A DNA stretch of 64,000 nt from Bacteroidales bacterium UBA3844 (GCA_002392915.1 DGHQ01000025.1:66413-130412); one strand, 5' to 3'; counted from the first letter of the stretch, positions 35,086 through 43,704 are shown. Notes: generated by a model not told the origin, from the letters alone. Numbers and translations: made by a program.

Positions 35086-37044
35086 TTATTTTACTAATGT
35101 CGTTTTCTTATGCGAAACCAAATATTCGTATGCAGCAAAACGACGTCGCAATAAGCTATCCAAATATAAACAAGAATCTTTAGCCACCTCTTTATATTTC
35201 TCCCGAATATCGTACGACTTAATCATATTTGTGCGCGGATCTGTCAGATAAAGATACGATGAATCTCTTGCACATAGGATATCATCCGTTGAATAAAACA
35301 CTTCTGATGAAGTATTATTCAAAACATCACATCCAAAGCCTACATTATCATACTCTATTCCAAGCAAGGAGAACAATATCGCCTGGATATCCGTTTGGCA
35401 ACAAAAATCTTTCTCTGTCTTTTTACCAATACGTGAGGAATGAATTATCAATGGCACATGGTTGAAACTCTCGGCAACCTCACATTCTGGTCTGCCAATG
35501 ATTTTTCCGTGATCAGCGACAAAGACAAAAACGGTGTTTTCATAAAGTCCACATCTCTTCATGCCCTCAAAAAATCGTCTTAAACAATAATCGGAATATA
35601 AGACAATCGCATACTCGGCATCCCAGCCATGAGCATCAAACCAATCCGGCACGACGTATGGCGGATGGTTGGAAATTGTGAGCAACACACTGAAGAATGG
35701 CTGTTGCATCGTCTTTAGCTCATTCAAAGCGTAATCGAACAGGAATCCGTCACTGACTCCAAAACTGTTGACTATAGAATCTCCCGGATAATCCTCCTGC
35801 GAACGGATATGCTTGAATCCATTGGTGCGCAAAAAAGCGTTCATATTGTCGTACTGGCTTTCATGCGTCATATAAAATGATGTAGAATAGCCTTTCTCAG
35901 CGAAGACGTTGGGCATTCCATAATATGTGGGGATATCTGTACCCTTCATCGCATTTCTCGACAAGACGGTAGGGAATCCATACAAAGTGGAATAGATGCC
36001 TTGATTTGTATGGTTGCCAACACTATAGAAATTTTCAAACGAAAAGCTTTCATTCCACAAGCTATCCAAAAAAGGAGTCATTCTCACATCACATCCGAAA
36101 TGTTGCATCAGTTTTGCACTCATACTCTCCATCAAGATAATCACAACATTTGGTTTTTCCCCTTCTGCAAAAATAGCCGACGAATCTCGTTTGATATGAC
36201 GTTGCAGAGAGAGCGAGTCTACCGAAAAGACATCTGATGTCCCTCTCTGCATATCATGTCTGATTTTTCGCACCGCCGTCTCTCCATCCATAAGATTCAG
36301 TCCACGGTTTTCTCGTCGGTTGTTGTCAATATAGGTGTTGAGCAGATTGAATGCCGCATTCACACCAAGTCTGTTCAAAAAATAATCGTCACAATAATAC
36401 ACCGCCGACACCTTAATAGGATTATACCCCATTCTGCCACGGATTCCAAACATACACAATCCGATCACCACAAGAGATACGGCAAAGATTTTCAATCTGT
36501 CGACGTAATTGACCACCGTCTTTCCCGACAATAATCCTTCCAAAGTCTTTTCCGAGTGTCTCCAGATGAAAATGTCAAAAAGAGCAATGAGCGATAATCC
36601 ACTAATTATCAGCACCCAATACGACGGCTCTTCAAGAATCATCGTCACAGCCGTGCCAGCCTCCTCCATCCACTCAAAAATAGATGAATTGATGACATTT
36701 GAAAAATACTTGAAATACTGAAGATTAGCAGCTTGAAGCGCTATTTCCACAGACAACACAGCTATGACAACCGTCACAACTGTACGCCAAACATACTTGT
36801 TGAAAAAAGGAATTATCGAACTTATAAACAATAATAGCACGTAAGGCAGAATCATCACATAGCACACCGCCACGTTGTCGAGCCAAAGTCCACGCACAAA
36901 AGCCGGCCAAACAGGATTGGAGACATTAGCGTCGACAAAATCATTCAGATAAAAATATTGCGCAAGTCGCAACACGGATAAAACCAATAATGCTGCGAGA
37001 TGCGTAGTTATAACAAACCTGAAAGCCTTAAAAAAATTATTCAT
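35086..37044 (-). CDS. LTA-synthase-like sulfatase-fold membrane enzyme
   Basis: A 652-residue inner-membrane enzyme with about five N-terminal helices (residues about 10-215) and a periplasmic alkaline-phosphatase-fold domain. VVIILMESMSAKLM carries the metal-binding Glu near 303, TNQGIYST the candidate catalytic Thr near 348, and FVFVADHGKIIG the metal Asp-His near 511. It overlaps the namZ stop by 8 bases and is followed by the glycosyltransferase after 2 bases. Family members transfer phospho-alcohols onto envelope polymers. Here the operon partners suggest decoration or turnover of an envelope glycan. It is a distant paralogue of the protein at 20958-22886. Confidence 0.85.
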   Translation of the reverse strand: MNNFFKAFRFVITTHLAALLVLSVLRLAQYFYLNDFVDANVSNPVWPAFVRGLWLDNVAVCYVMILPYVLLLFISSIIPFFNKYVWRTVVTVVIAVLSVEIALQAANLQYFKYFSNVINSSIFEWMEEAGTAVTMILEEPSYWVLIISGLSLIALFDIFIWRHSEKTLEGLLSGKTVVNYVDRLKIFAVSLVVIGLCMFGIRGRMGYNPIKVSAVYYCDDYFLNRLGVNAAFNLLNTYIDNNRRENRGLNLMDGETAVRKIRHDMQRGTSDVFSVDSLSLQRHIKRDSSAIFAEGEKPNVVIILMESMSAKLMQHFGCDVRMTPFLDSLWNESFSFENFYSVGNHTNQGIYSTLYGFPTVLSRNAMKGTDIPTYYGMPNVFAEKGYSTSFYMTHESQYDNMNAFLRTNGFKHIRSQEDYPGDSIVNSFGVSDGFLFDYALNELKTMQQPFFSVLLTISNHPPYVVPDWFDAHGWDAEYAIVLYSDYCLRRFFEGMKRCGLYENTVFVFVADHGKIIGRPECEVAESFNHVPLIIHSSRIGKKTEKDFCCQTDIQAILFSLLGIEYDNVGFGCDVLNNTSSEVFYSTDDILCARDSSYLYLTDPRTNMIKSYDIREKYKEVAKDSCLYLDSLLRRRFAAYEYLVSHKKTTLVK

Positions 37045-38260
37045 AGAGATGATACTTTTTTGACTTACGTCTCCACGACGATTCCGAATCTCTCCAGATG
37101 TCCTTCACATCGTCAAAACGATACCTTTCCGACATCTTCAGACGAATCATGTTTGTGCCACAAACATTGTCGAAACTCTTTTTCGTCTTTTCCGGACACA
37201 TTCCAAATATATCTTTCGACGGATAAAGATTATGCATTGCCTCCAACACTCTGAACTGGACTTCCGTCAGCCTAGCTTTCTGCAAATCATCCACATAGAC
37301 CTGCACTCCCTGAACAATTTTGCCAGAAAGAGCTGAGAATTGCGGTTTATATACAATAGGACGGAATGAGACTCCATCCAACTTCATATTATTCAGCTCC
37401 ATAGCCAACGAATCAGCATTCACCCAATCTGCAGCAAAAGCGTCGAAAGGGATTGTGTAGCCCACACCTATCTGAAGCACACCAAGTTCTCCCACAATAC
37501 CACTCATCGGATAATAGGCTGCGCACTGCCAATAAGGAATCTGCGGAGATGTCATCACCCAACGCAATCCCGTCTGCGAATAATCCATGTCTCGTCTCCA
37601 TCCTTTCATCGGCACCACAGTAAGATTGCATTTCTTTTTTGTCAGACCCTCTTCGTTGAGTAAATTGGCAAGTTCACCAGGAGTCAGGCCATAGACATAT
37701 GGGATAGGATATTTGCTGATGAAGCTGAAATAACCCTCACTCACAAGTGGACCCTCCACCTTGTTTCCTCCAAGCGGATTAGGACGGTCGAGTACGACAA
37801 CCTCCTTCCCATTTTCTCCAGCAGCCTCCATCAAAAGGCCCAATGAACTGATGAATGTGTAGGAGCGACAGCCGACATCCTGAATATCGTAGACCACCAC
37901 GTCCACATCCTTCAGCATATCAACAGTAGGCTTCTTCGTTTTGCCATAAAGGCTGTGGACCTTCAATCCCGTCTTCGTATCGACGGATCCACTGACAGTT
38001 CCTCCTGCGTATACATTGCCACGCACCCCATGTTCGGGAGCAAACAGACAGACCAGATTGACACCGTCTGCTGAATTTAAGACGTCAATCGTGCTTTGCA
38101 AATTGGAATCCACACCTGTGGCATTGGTCAGCAGACCAACTCTTTTTCCCTTCAATATATCAAAATCACGCTGTTTGAGCACATCGATTCCAAGCGTCAC
38201 CTGAGCCAACGCAGACAGGACGAAAAGAAAAGACATGCAAAGCGGCAAGATTATCCTCAT
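37037..38260 (-). CDS. namZ: Exo-beta-N-acetylmuramidase, NamZ family (DUF1343, GH171)
   Basis: NamZ proteins cleave non-reducing-end MurNAc from peptidoglycan-derived saccharides. This exported 407-residue protein has a signal peptide (MRIILPLCMSFLFVLSALA) and the DUF1343 motifs GKRVGLLTNATGVD, FAPEHGVRG, SLYG, VYDIQDVGCRSYTF, LDRPNPLGG and PMSGIVGELGVLQIGVGYTIPF. I choose ATG 38260 because the longer frame to 38419 runs through the promoter element at 38288; ATG 38266 is an alternative. It is the first gene of a three-gene operon and is divergent from a DigH-like glycosidase. Confidence 0.88.
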   Translation of the reverse strand: MRIILPLCMSFLFVLSALAQVTLGIDVLKQRDFDILKGKRVGLLTNATGVDSNLQSTIDVLNSADGVNLVCLFAPEHGVRGNVYAGGTVSGSVDTKTGLKVHSLYGKTKKPTVDMLKDVDVVVYDIQDVGCRSYTFISSLGLLMEAAGENGKEVVVLDRPNPLGGNKVEGPLVSEGYFSFISKYPIPYVYGLTPGELANLLNEEGLTKKKCNLTVVPMKGWRRDMDYSQTGLRWVMTSPQIPYWQCAAYYPMSGIVGELGVLQIGVGYTIPFDAFAADWVNADSLAMELNNMKLDGVSFRPIVYKPQFSALSGKIVQGVQVYVDDLQKARLTEVQFRVLEAMHNLYPSKDIFGMCPEKTKKSFDNVCGTNMIRLKMSERYRFDDVKDIWRDSESSWRRKSKKYHLYE

Positions 38261-38287
38261 GACCATACAATTATTTATTATCGAATA

Positions 38288-38295
38288 CAAAATTA
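38288..38295 (-). promoter_or_regulatory. Putative -7 element of the namZ operon
   Basis: On the minus strand TAATTTTG matches TAnnTTTG, 27 bases upstream of the chosen ATG. Confidence 0.55.
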
Positions 38296-38381
38296 CTCTT
38301 ATTTTTTGGAAATTCATATTGGCATTTGAATTCATCTTAAGAAGCCGTTTAGATTTAATTAAAATATTTTGGAAATAGTGT

Positions 38382-38414
38382 TGGATTGTTAAGGGCGTTC
38401 CGCCCTTAACAATC
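38382..38414. repeat. Dispersed palindromic repeat, core-only copy 7
   Basis: GGATTGTTAAGGGCG and its exact reverse complement are separated by TTC, a perfect 15-bp inverted repeat. It lies between the divergent namZ and digH-like promoters and lacks the second hairpin. Confidence 0.85.
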
Positions 38415-38519
38415 CTCATTCTAAGGCACTTTAAAGCATAGTAATAAAAATCCGCTATATTGATTACATAATCCCATATTTTGTATGAATCACAATGCCT
38501 TTTATTTGTATGTTATTAG

Positions 38520-38527
38520 TATTTTTG
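38520..38527 (+). promoter_or_regulatory. Putative -7 element of the DigH-like gene
   Basis: TATTTTTG matches TAnnTTTG, 26 bases before ATG 38554. It lies inside the longer frame from 38485 and therefore decides the start. Confidence 0.6.
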
Positions 38528-38553
38528 CAAAGAACTTATATGATTTACAAAAC

Positions 38554-40047
38554 ATGAGAACTTATTTGAGCATTATCGCATTCCTATTTTCTATTATTAT
38601 GTTGCCTGCCCACGCCGCGAAGAAACATGAACTACGAGGAGCGTGGATTGCCACTGTAGCCAATATCGACTGGCCGTCAACAAAAGGCAATTATGAAAAG
38701 CAGAAAGACGAAATGATCGCGATGCTCGACTCGCTTCACAGCTGCAACATCAACACCATATTCCTTCAGGTGCGTCCATGCGCAGATGCACTCTACAAAT
38801 CAGAGATGGAGCCATGGAGTGCCTATCTTTCCGGCAAACAAGGTTCAGAAGTGAATTACGATCCGTTAGCCTTTGCGATTGACGAATGCCACAAGAGATG
38901 TATGGAAGTGCATGCTTGGATAAATCCATACCGTGTGACAAACGGTGAAGGAGTGGATAAATTGAGTAAGAATCATCTCTATTTCCGTCGCCCCGAACTA
39001 TTTCTGACCTATGGAGGAAAGGTATATTTCAATCCCGGCCTTGAGGAAGTACGTGATTATCTGACGAGTATTGTGATGGATATTGTCCTTCGTTATGATG
39101 TCGACGGAATACACATGGACGACTATTTTTATCCATACAAAGTGGCAGGAGAGGAATTTCCAGATTTTGAGACATTCAAAAACCATCACCGCGACCAATA
39201 CGACCGTCAGGCATGGCGACGCGATAATGTCAACCTTGTTGTGAAAATGATTCACGACGCCATCCACAGAGCAAAGCCTTGGGTATGGTTTGGAGTCAGT
39301 CCATTCGGTGTGTACCGCAACGAAAAAGACGACTGGAGAGCCACAAAAGCAGGAGCTTCATGCACCAACTATGATGAATTATGCGCAGACGTGCTGTTAT
39401 GGCTGGAAAAGGGGTGGATTGACTATGCCGCTCCACAGCTATATTGGGAGCTAGGACGTGAAGGTCTCGACTACGGAGTGTTGAGCAAATGGTGGGGAGA
39501 CTGGTCGTACGGCAGAAACATGTTCGTCGGACTTTATGCAAGCGGTTTGGCAGTGAAGAAAGACAAAGCATGGAAAGAAGGCAACGAAGTGATCCGCCAG
39601 TTAAACACAAGCTACAACAACAATAAAATCAACGGATATATCTTCTACAGTGCAAAATATCTGCGTGACGATTACCGTGGATTGAAAACAGAGTTGAAAA
39701 AAGACCTGTTCAGATACCCAGCTCTTGTGCCAGTGGACCCAATGACAGAAAGTTCACCGTCATCCGCACCTAAAGGGCTTAAAATAGAGGGCGACATGAT
39801 GCGATGGAAACCAGTTGTGAAGAAAGGCGGATACGACACAAGATATTATGCGATCTACTGTTTCAGTGAATTTGAAGACGTAGATTTGAACAAAGTGGAA
39901 AGAATCATCGCGTTCACACAAGCATCAGAAGTCGACGTGCAGGAATTCCGTCTTCCCAATGGAAACTATAAATTCGTTGTCACATCAATCAACAAATTCA
40001 GACACGAATCAAAAGCGTCAAAACCGATTGTGTTTGAGCATAAATAG
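38554..40047 (+). CDS. Exported glycosyl hydrolase, DigH/GHL10 (DUF187) family
   Basis: A 497-residue exported TIM-barrel glycosidase-like protein. E. coli DigH (YddW) of this family acts on denuded peptidoglycan glycan strands. After a signal peptide (RTYLSIIAFLFSIIMLPAHAA), the domain opens with ELRGAWIATVANIDWP, followed by NTIFLQVRPCADALY, HAWINPYR, and DGIHMDDYFYPY near 200 with the likely catalytic acids. WFGVSPFGV and DYAAPQLYWE come next. A C-terminal Fn3-like segment occupies about 420-497. The start at 38554 is fixed by the promoter at 38520. It is divergent from namZ, which also handles peptidoglycan glycans. Confidence 0.88.
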   Translation: MRTYLSIIAFLFSIIMLPAHAAKKHELRGAWIATVANIDWPSTKGNYEKQKDEMIAMLDSLHSCNINTIFLQVRPCADALYKSEMEPWSAYLSGKQGSEVNYDPLAFAIDECHKRCMEVHAWINPYRVTNGEGVDKLSKNHLYFRRPELFLTYGGKVYFNPGLEEVRDYLTSIVMDIVLRYDVDGIHMDDYFYPYKVAGEEFPDFETFKNHHRDQYDRQAWRRDNVNLVVKMIHDAIHRAKPWVWFGVSPFGVYRNEKDDWRATKAGASCTNYDELCADVLLWLEKGWIDYAAPQLYWELGREGLDYGVLSKWWGDWSYGRNMFVGLYASGLAVKKDKAWKEGNEVIRQLNTSYNNNKINGYIFYSAKYLRDDYRGLKTELKKDLFRYPALVPVDPMTESSPSSAPKGLKIEGDMMRWKPVVKKGGYDTRYYAIYCFSEFEDVDLNKVERIIAFTQASEVDVQEFRLPNGNYKFVVTSINKFRHESKASKPIVFEHK

Positions 40048-40096
40048 AAATAACACAAACAATAATAAAATATTTTTATATTTTTTCATCTAAAGG

Positions 40097-40126
40097 TTTG
40101 TTATTATGTAATATTCCGTATATTTG
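40097..40126 (+). promoter_or_regulatory. Putative full promoter (-33 and -7) of the 40201 gene
   Basis: TTTG at 40097-40100 and TATATTTG at 40119-40126 are separated by 18 bases, close to the 19-21 base spacing known for Bacteroidota promoters. This is the most complete promoter in the window. Confidence 0.65.
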
Positions 40127-40200
40127 CACTAACTTTTTATGCGACAAATGAATTGTATTGCATAATTATATACAAAATTCAATCATAAACTAAAATAATA

Positions 40201-40772
40201 ATGAAAACAATTAAAGGAGTATTGTTGTCAGTTTTTGCTTTTCTTTTTGCATTAGTGCATACGCTCAAGATCAAGAAGTAGTAGAACCTGATTTCGTTGG
40301 AGAGTGCTTTTATTTAAAGGCAGACGGAACCAATGTTAAATTGGACAAGTCTAGAACAGTTTCAAGAACAAAAGCTAACGCTGGTATATTCATTGCAGGT
40401 GTGGGTAAAGTCAGAGATGAAATTCATCTAGAGACACCAGCAGCTAAAACAAGAATTTCAGGACGCAACATAAAGTTGATCGTAAAAGCCGTAGACAACT
40501 TGTCAGATCCAATGACAATAATAAGAATTTTCAAGTTCGAGACAAAGAAGAAATACCGTAAGGCTGTAATCTCTGAGGTTGGAACATTCTCAGGTGCAAA
40601 AGGGAACGATTTGGAATACGTAGATTTCGAGGCTAAGAAATACGGACAGAGTTCTTACTATTTGTCAATCACAAACACATTGGAACCAGGAGAGTACGGT
40701 ATCATCGTAACTAACCCTAATAACAAAGATGAAAAACAGATTGTTGTTAGCTGTTTCGGCATTGACAAATAA
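40201..40772 (+). pseudogene. Exported small protein gene interrupted by a 1-nt frameshift
   Basis: The ATG at 40201 opens a signal-peptide frame (MKTIKGVLLSVFAFLF) that ends at TAG 40279. The body continues in the -1 frame, reading ISAYAQDQEVVEPDFVGECF and running to TAA 40772. Adding one T in the T5 run at 40244-40248 would give one 190-residue protein with an ideal signal peptide (cleavage after AYA). The mature about 165-residue domain is beta-rich and ends VVSCFGIDK; I do not recognise the family. Its coding character is preserved after the shift. This may be a sequencing error, a recent mutation or phase variation. Confidence 0.75.
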
Positions 40773-40794
40773 TCATTAAAGTATCATAGATATA

Positions 40795-40828
40795 AACAGG
40801 TGGTAATCAGTTACCACCTGTTTTTTTA
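40795..40828 (+). terminator. Terminator after the frameshifted gene
   Basis: AACAGGTGGTAA and TTACCACCTGTT form a 12-bp stem followed by a run of T. Confidence 0.92.
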
Positions 40829-40924
40829 TATTATAGACCTGAAATGAGGTCACTAAAAAAGGACAAGATTAAACTTTAACAAGTTAGGTTCATTTGAACC
40901 GTTAAGATCTTTATAATTTTTATA

Positions 40925-40932
40925 TAATTTTG
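40925..40932 (+). promoter_or_regulatory. Putative -7 element for the structured RNA
   Basis: TAATTTTG matches TAnnTTTG and ends about 6 bases before the first base of the predicted RNA. Confidence 0.65.
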
Positions 40933-40936
40933 TCAA

Positions 40937-41140
40937 AGTGATCCTTGAGATGAGTTGTGTCAGTAAATGATATGTTGAGGATTTGCAGCACCCCCATAAG
41001 TGGTGCTATCAAATCGCATATCATGCTGCACAACATCAACGAGGCTGTAGGGCACAAATAGCAGCATAATCTATTGACACATGTAGTTCATTGGGGTTGC
41101 AAATACACAAATAAAGTCCATTGGTTCAAGGATCCTGTGT
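40937..41140 (+). ncRNA. Putative structured non-coding RNA with three-way junction
   Basis: About 200 nt with no ORF but strong secondary structure. Outer stem P1: GATCCTTGA 40940-40948 with TCAAGGATC 41126-41134. P2: TGTGTCA 40956-40962 with TGACACA 41075-41081. Inside, hairpin P3 has three consecutive helices: GATATG 40969-40974 with CATATC 41017-41022, GATTTG 40980-40985 with CAAATC 41010-41015, and AGCACC 40987-40992 with GGTGCT 41002-41007. Hairpin P4 stacks directly on it (ATGCTGC 41023-41029 with GCAGCAT 41061-41067). A promoter element sits just upstream. Length and closed ends would fit a 6S RNA-type regulator, but the branched interior is not a plain 6S fold. The class is unknown. 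Confidence 0.65.
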
Positions 41141-41240
41141 GACTACATATTTTATTATTTCAAACGGATTAACGTTATTTATATGAATCAATAGCACCAA
41201 AAAGAAAAGTATAATCAGATAAAAAGAAAGTATTGAAACA

Positions 41241-41274
41241 AAAAAATCCAAACATTTTCATGTCCGGATTTTTA
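41241..41274 (-). terminator. Terminator of the ribosomal protein-EF-Ts operon
   Basis: On the minus strand AAAATCCGGACAT pairs with ATGTTTGGATTTT around a GAAA tetraloop, followed by T residues. It lies 20 bases past the tsf stop. Confidence 0.88.
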
Positions 41275-41293
41275 TATTTGGGGAATCTATTGA

Positions 41294-42292
41294 TTACTCC
41301 TCGTTCAAAGTGAATCTCTTGAATGCTGATACAGAAATACCCTTCTTTGAGCAGAACTCCTTAACAGAGATCTTACCAGCCTCGTCGCCACCACCTTCGT
41401 ACTTCTGATCAAGAAGAGTGCACTCCTTGAAGAACTTAGACATACGACCGTCAACGATCTTCTCAACCTTAACCATGTTGATGTTAGCAGCAGCCTCAGC
41501 ACCAACCTTAGCGATGATCTCGCGAGCCTGAGCAGCCTGCTCCTCAGTCAACCATCCCTTAGTGATGTTAGAGTTGATATGATCCTCGCTGTCTACGTGT
41601 GCTGGGTTGATACCAGCCTTCTTGATAGCAACCTCGATAGCACGGTCAACTTCCTCTTTCTTAGTCTTCTCGATAGCGATAGCACGCTCGCTGTCCTTAG
41701 TAGCCTGAGGAATAGAAGCCTCATCAAGAGCGGCAGGAGCCATAGCAGCAACGTGCATAGCCACACCACGTGCAGCCTCTACATCAGCGTTTGCCTCATT
41801 AAATGCGATTACTGTTGCAAGCTTGTTACCTGGGTGAACATAGCTAACTGTAGAAGCACCCTTAACAACCTCGTAAGCACCCATTTCCATCTTCTCACCT
41901 GTCACACCTGAACGCTCAGCGATCAAATCAGCAACCGAACGACCATCAATTGCAGCAGCTAGAAGGGCATCCTTATCTGCAACCTTGTTTGCAAGAGCGA
42001 AATCAAGAATATTCTTTGTAAGAGCGACGAAATCAGCATTCTTAGCAACGAAGTCAGTCTCACACTTAATAGCGACGATACAAGCGAAATCGCCGTTAAC
42101 ACCTGCAAGTACACAACCTTCTGAAGCCTCACGATCGCTTCTCTTAGCTGCGATTGCCTGACCACGCTTACGGATAAGAGCGATTGCCTGCTCCATATCA
42201 CCATTAGCCTCTGTAAGTGCATTCTTACAATCCATCATACCAGCATTTGTAAGATCACGAAGCTTCTTAATATCTGACATTGAAACTGCCAT
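41294..42292 (-). CDS. tsf: Elongation factor Ts
   Basis: EF-Ts exchanges GDP for GTP on EF-Tu during translation. The 332-residue protein begins with the UBA-like domain (ISDIKKLRDLT-type start, TNAGMMDCKNALTEANGDMEQAIALIRKRG), followed by the core containing NGDFACIVAIKCETDFVAKN, the TDFVAKN motif that contacts EF-Tu. It is longer than E. coli Tsf (283), as common in Bacteroidota. I start at ATG 42292 (MAVSMSDIKKL) because a longer frame to 42349 would include the hairpin at 42329. It is the last gene of the rplM-rpsI-rpsB-tsf series. Confidence 0.96.
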   Translation of the reverse strand: MAVSMSDIKKLRDLTNAGMMDCKNALTEANGDMEQAIALIRKRGQAIAAKRSDREASEGCVLAGVNGDFACIVAIKCETDFVAKNADFVALTKNILDFALANKVADKDALLAAAIDGRSVADLIAERSGVTGEKMEMGAYEVVKGASTVSYVHPGNKLATVIAFNEANADVEAARGVAMHVAAMAPAALDEASIPQATKDSERAIAIEKTKKEEVDRAIEVAIKKAGINPAHVDSEDHINSNITKGWLTEEQAAQAREIIAKVGAEAAANINMVKVEKIVDGRMSKFFKECTLLDQKYEGGGDEAGKISVKEFCSKKGISVSAFKRFTLNEE

Positions 42293-42328
42293 AACTTTCT
42301 TAACTTTTATAAATGTTGTAAAATAAAA

Positions 42329-42375
42329 AGAACCTCGAATCAGCCTCAAAAATGAAGAGCCGTTTCGAGGTTCAT
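42329..42375 (-). terminator. Hairpin between rpsB and tsf, possible attenuator
   Basis: On the minus strand GAACCTCGAA pairs with TTCGAGGTTC, with an inner GGCTC/GAGGC-type stem, and is followed by TTTTTATTTT. A terminator inside a translation operon could lower tsf relative to rpsB. It lies 24 bases past the rpsB stop. Confidence 0.75.
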
Positions 42376-42398
42376 TCTTTATAATCTAAAACTTTGGA

Positions 42399-43190
42399 TT
42401 ACTCCTCTGTTGCAGCCTCTGGCTTGCTCTTCTTTGCAGAACGAGTTCTACGCTCCTTCTTTGGCTCTGCAGCCTCAGCCGACTCATTTTCAGTCTTCTC
42501 AGCCTTGCGCTCCTCTAGACCCTCACGGATAGCACCGTTAACAGCATCAAGGATAACCTCGATAGACTTAGTTGCATCATCGTTAGCTGGGATTACGAAA
42601 TCCACAGAGTTAGGGTTAGAGTTAGTATCAACGATACCGAATACTGGAATACCTAGACGCTTAGCCTCCTTGATAGCGATGTGCTCCTTCATAACGTCGA
42701 TTACGAAAAGAGCAGAAGGAAGGCGACTTAGGTCAGCGATAGAACCTAGGTTCTTCTCCAACTTGTTTCTCTGGCGAGAAATCTGAAGTTTCTCACGCTT
42801 TGACAAGTTATCGAATGTACCGTCAGAGATGTTCTTATCGATCTGAGCCATCTTCTTAACAGCCTTACGGATTGTAGGGAAGTTTGTCAACATACCACCA
42901 GCCCAACGCTCAGTGACATATGGCATACCAACCTCTGTTGCCTTGTCTGCTACAATCTGCTTAGCCTGCTTCTTAGTAGCGACGAATAGGACTTTCTTGC
43001 CCGACTTTACTATTTGTTTCAAAGCTGCAGCAGCCTCATCAACCTTAGCTACAGTTTTGTGAAGATCAATAATATGAATACCATTACGCTCCATGAAGAT
43101 GTAAGGAGCCATAGCTGGATTCCATTTTTTCTTGAGGTGACCAAAGTGGCAACCTGCCTCAAGTAATGCATCAAAATTAGTTCTTGACAT
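42399..43190 (-). CDS. rpsB: 30S ribosomal protein uS2
   Basis: uS2 binds the small subunit between head and body and is needed for S1 docking. The 263-residue protein has the conserved LLEAGCHFGHLKKKWNPAMAPYIFMERNGIHIIDL start, VLFVATKKQAKQIV, YVTERWAGGMLTNFPTI, RLPSALFVIDV and IPVFGIVDTNSNP. The C-terminal about 35 residues are an Ala/Glu/Lys-rich tail absent from E. coli, common among relatives. The gene lies 123 bases downstream of rpsI, before the tsf hairpin. Confidence 0.98.
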   Translation of the reverse strand: MSRTNFDALLEAGCHFGHLKKKWNPAMAPYIFMERNGIHIIDLHKTVAKVDEAAAALKQIVKSGKKVLFVATKKQAKQIVADKATEVGMPYVTERWAGGMLTNFPTIRKAVKKMAQIDKNISDGTFDNLSKREKLQISRQRNKLEKNLGSIADLSRLPSALFVIDVMKEHIAIKEAKRLGIPVFGIVDTNSNPNSVDFVIPANDDATKSIEVILDAVNGAIREGLEERKAEKTENESAEAAEPKKERRTRSAKKSKPEAATEE

Positions 43191-43313
43191 TTTTTTGATT
43201 TTTAATCGTTTACCTTCTTTTAATTAAATCAATGAGATAGTAGCTATAAAAGATCTACCCCATTTAGATACTAAACGTATACTTATGCTGCAATTAAGCT
43301 GCAACGCCAAGTA

Positions 43314-43700
43314 CTAACGTTTGCTGAACTGGAACTTGCGTCTTGCCTTTGGCTGACCTGGCTTCTTACGCTCAACCTCACGAGCGTCACGAGTCAAGAA
43401 TCCATTAGACTTAAGAGCTGACTTGTTCTCAGCATCAAGCTTAACCAATGCTCTAGCGATAGCCAAACGCAAAGCCTCTGCCTGACCCTTGATACCACCT
43501 CCGTCAAGGTTAGCCTTGATATCAAACTTACCCTGAACACCTAGCTCGTTCAATGGCTGCAAAACTACATACTGAAGCAAGCCTGATGGGAAGTATGCTG
43601 CAAGCTCTTTCTTGTTAATAGTAACTGCACCTGTACCTGCTGACAAATATACTCTAGCAACAGCTGCTTTTCTTCTACCGATTGCGTTAATAACTTCCAT
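43314..43700 (-). CDS. rpsI: 30S ribosomal protein uS9
   Basis: uS9 reaches with its C-terminal tail to the P-site tRNA. The 128-residue protein starts with EVINAIGRRKAAVARVYL and ends with KKPGQPKARRKFQFSKR, the conserved basic tail ending in KR. It begins 4 bases after rplM, the usual pair. The 123-base gap to rpsB has no obvious terminator, so all four genes may be one transcript. Confidence 0.98.
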   Translation of the reverse strand: MEVINAIGRRKAAVARVYLSAGTGAVTINKKELAAYFPSGLLQYVVLQPLNELGVQGKFDIKANLDGGGIKGQAEALRLAIARALVKLDAENKSALKSNGFLTRDAREVERKKPGQPKARRKFQFSKR

Positions 43701-43704
43701 AATC

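Noticed and set aside
38395..38410. Palindrome between namZ and the DigH-like gene as a transcription factor operator
   Set aside because: It is the core of the dispersed repeat family found at six other loci, so it is not specific to these genes.
40240..40252. Programmed -1 ribosomal frameshift at the T-run
   Set aside because: The slippery pattern X XXY YYZ is not in the right phase and no downstream stimulatory hairpin was seen; a 1-nt deletion explains the data more simply.
40937..41140. Firm assignment of the structured RNA as 6S RNA
   Set aside because: Length and closed ends are compatible, but the P3/P4 three-way junction is unlike the usual rod with central bubble, and no family search could be done.
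42293..42349. N-terminal extension of EF-Ts
   Set aside because: The extension overlaps the leader of tsf right after the rpsB-tsf hairpin and adds residues before the conserved UBA domain start.
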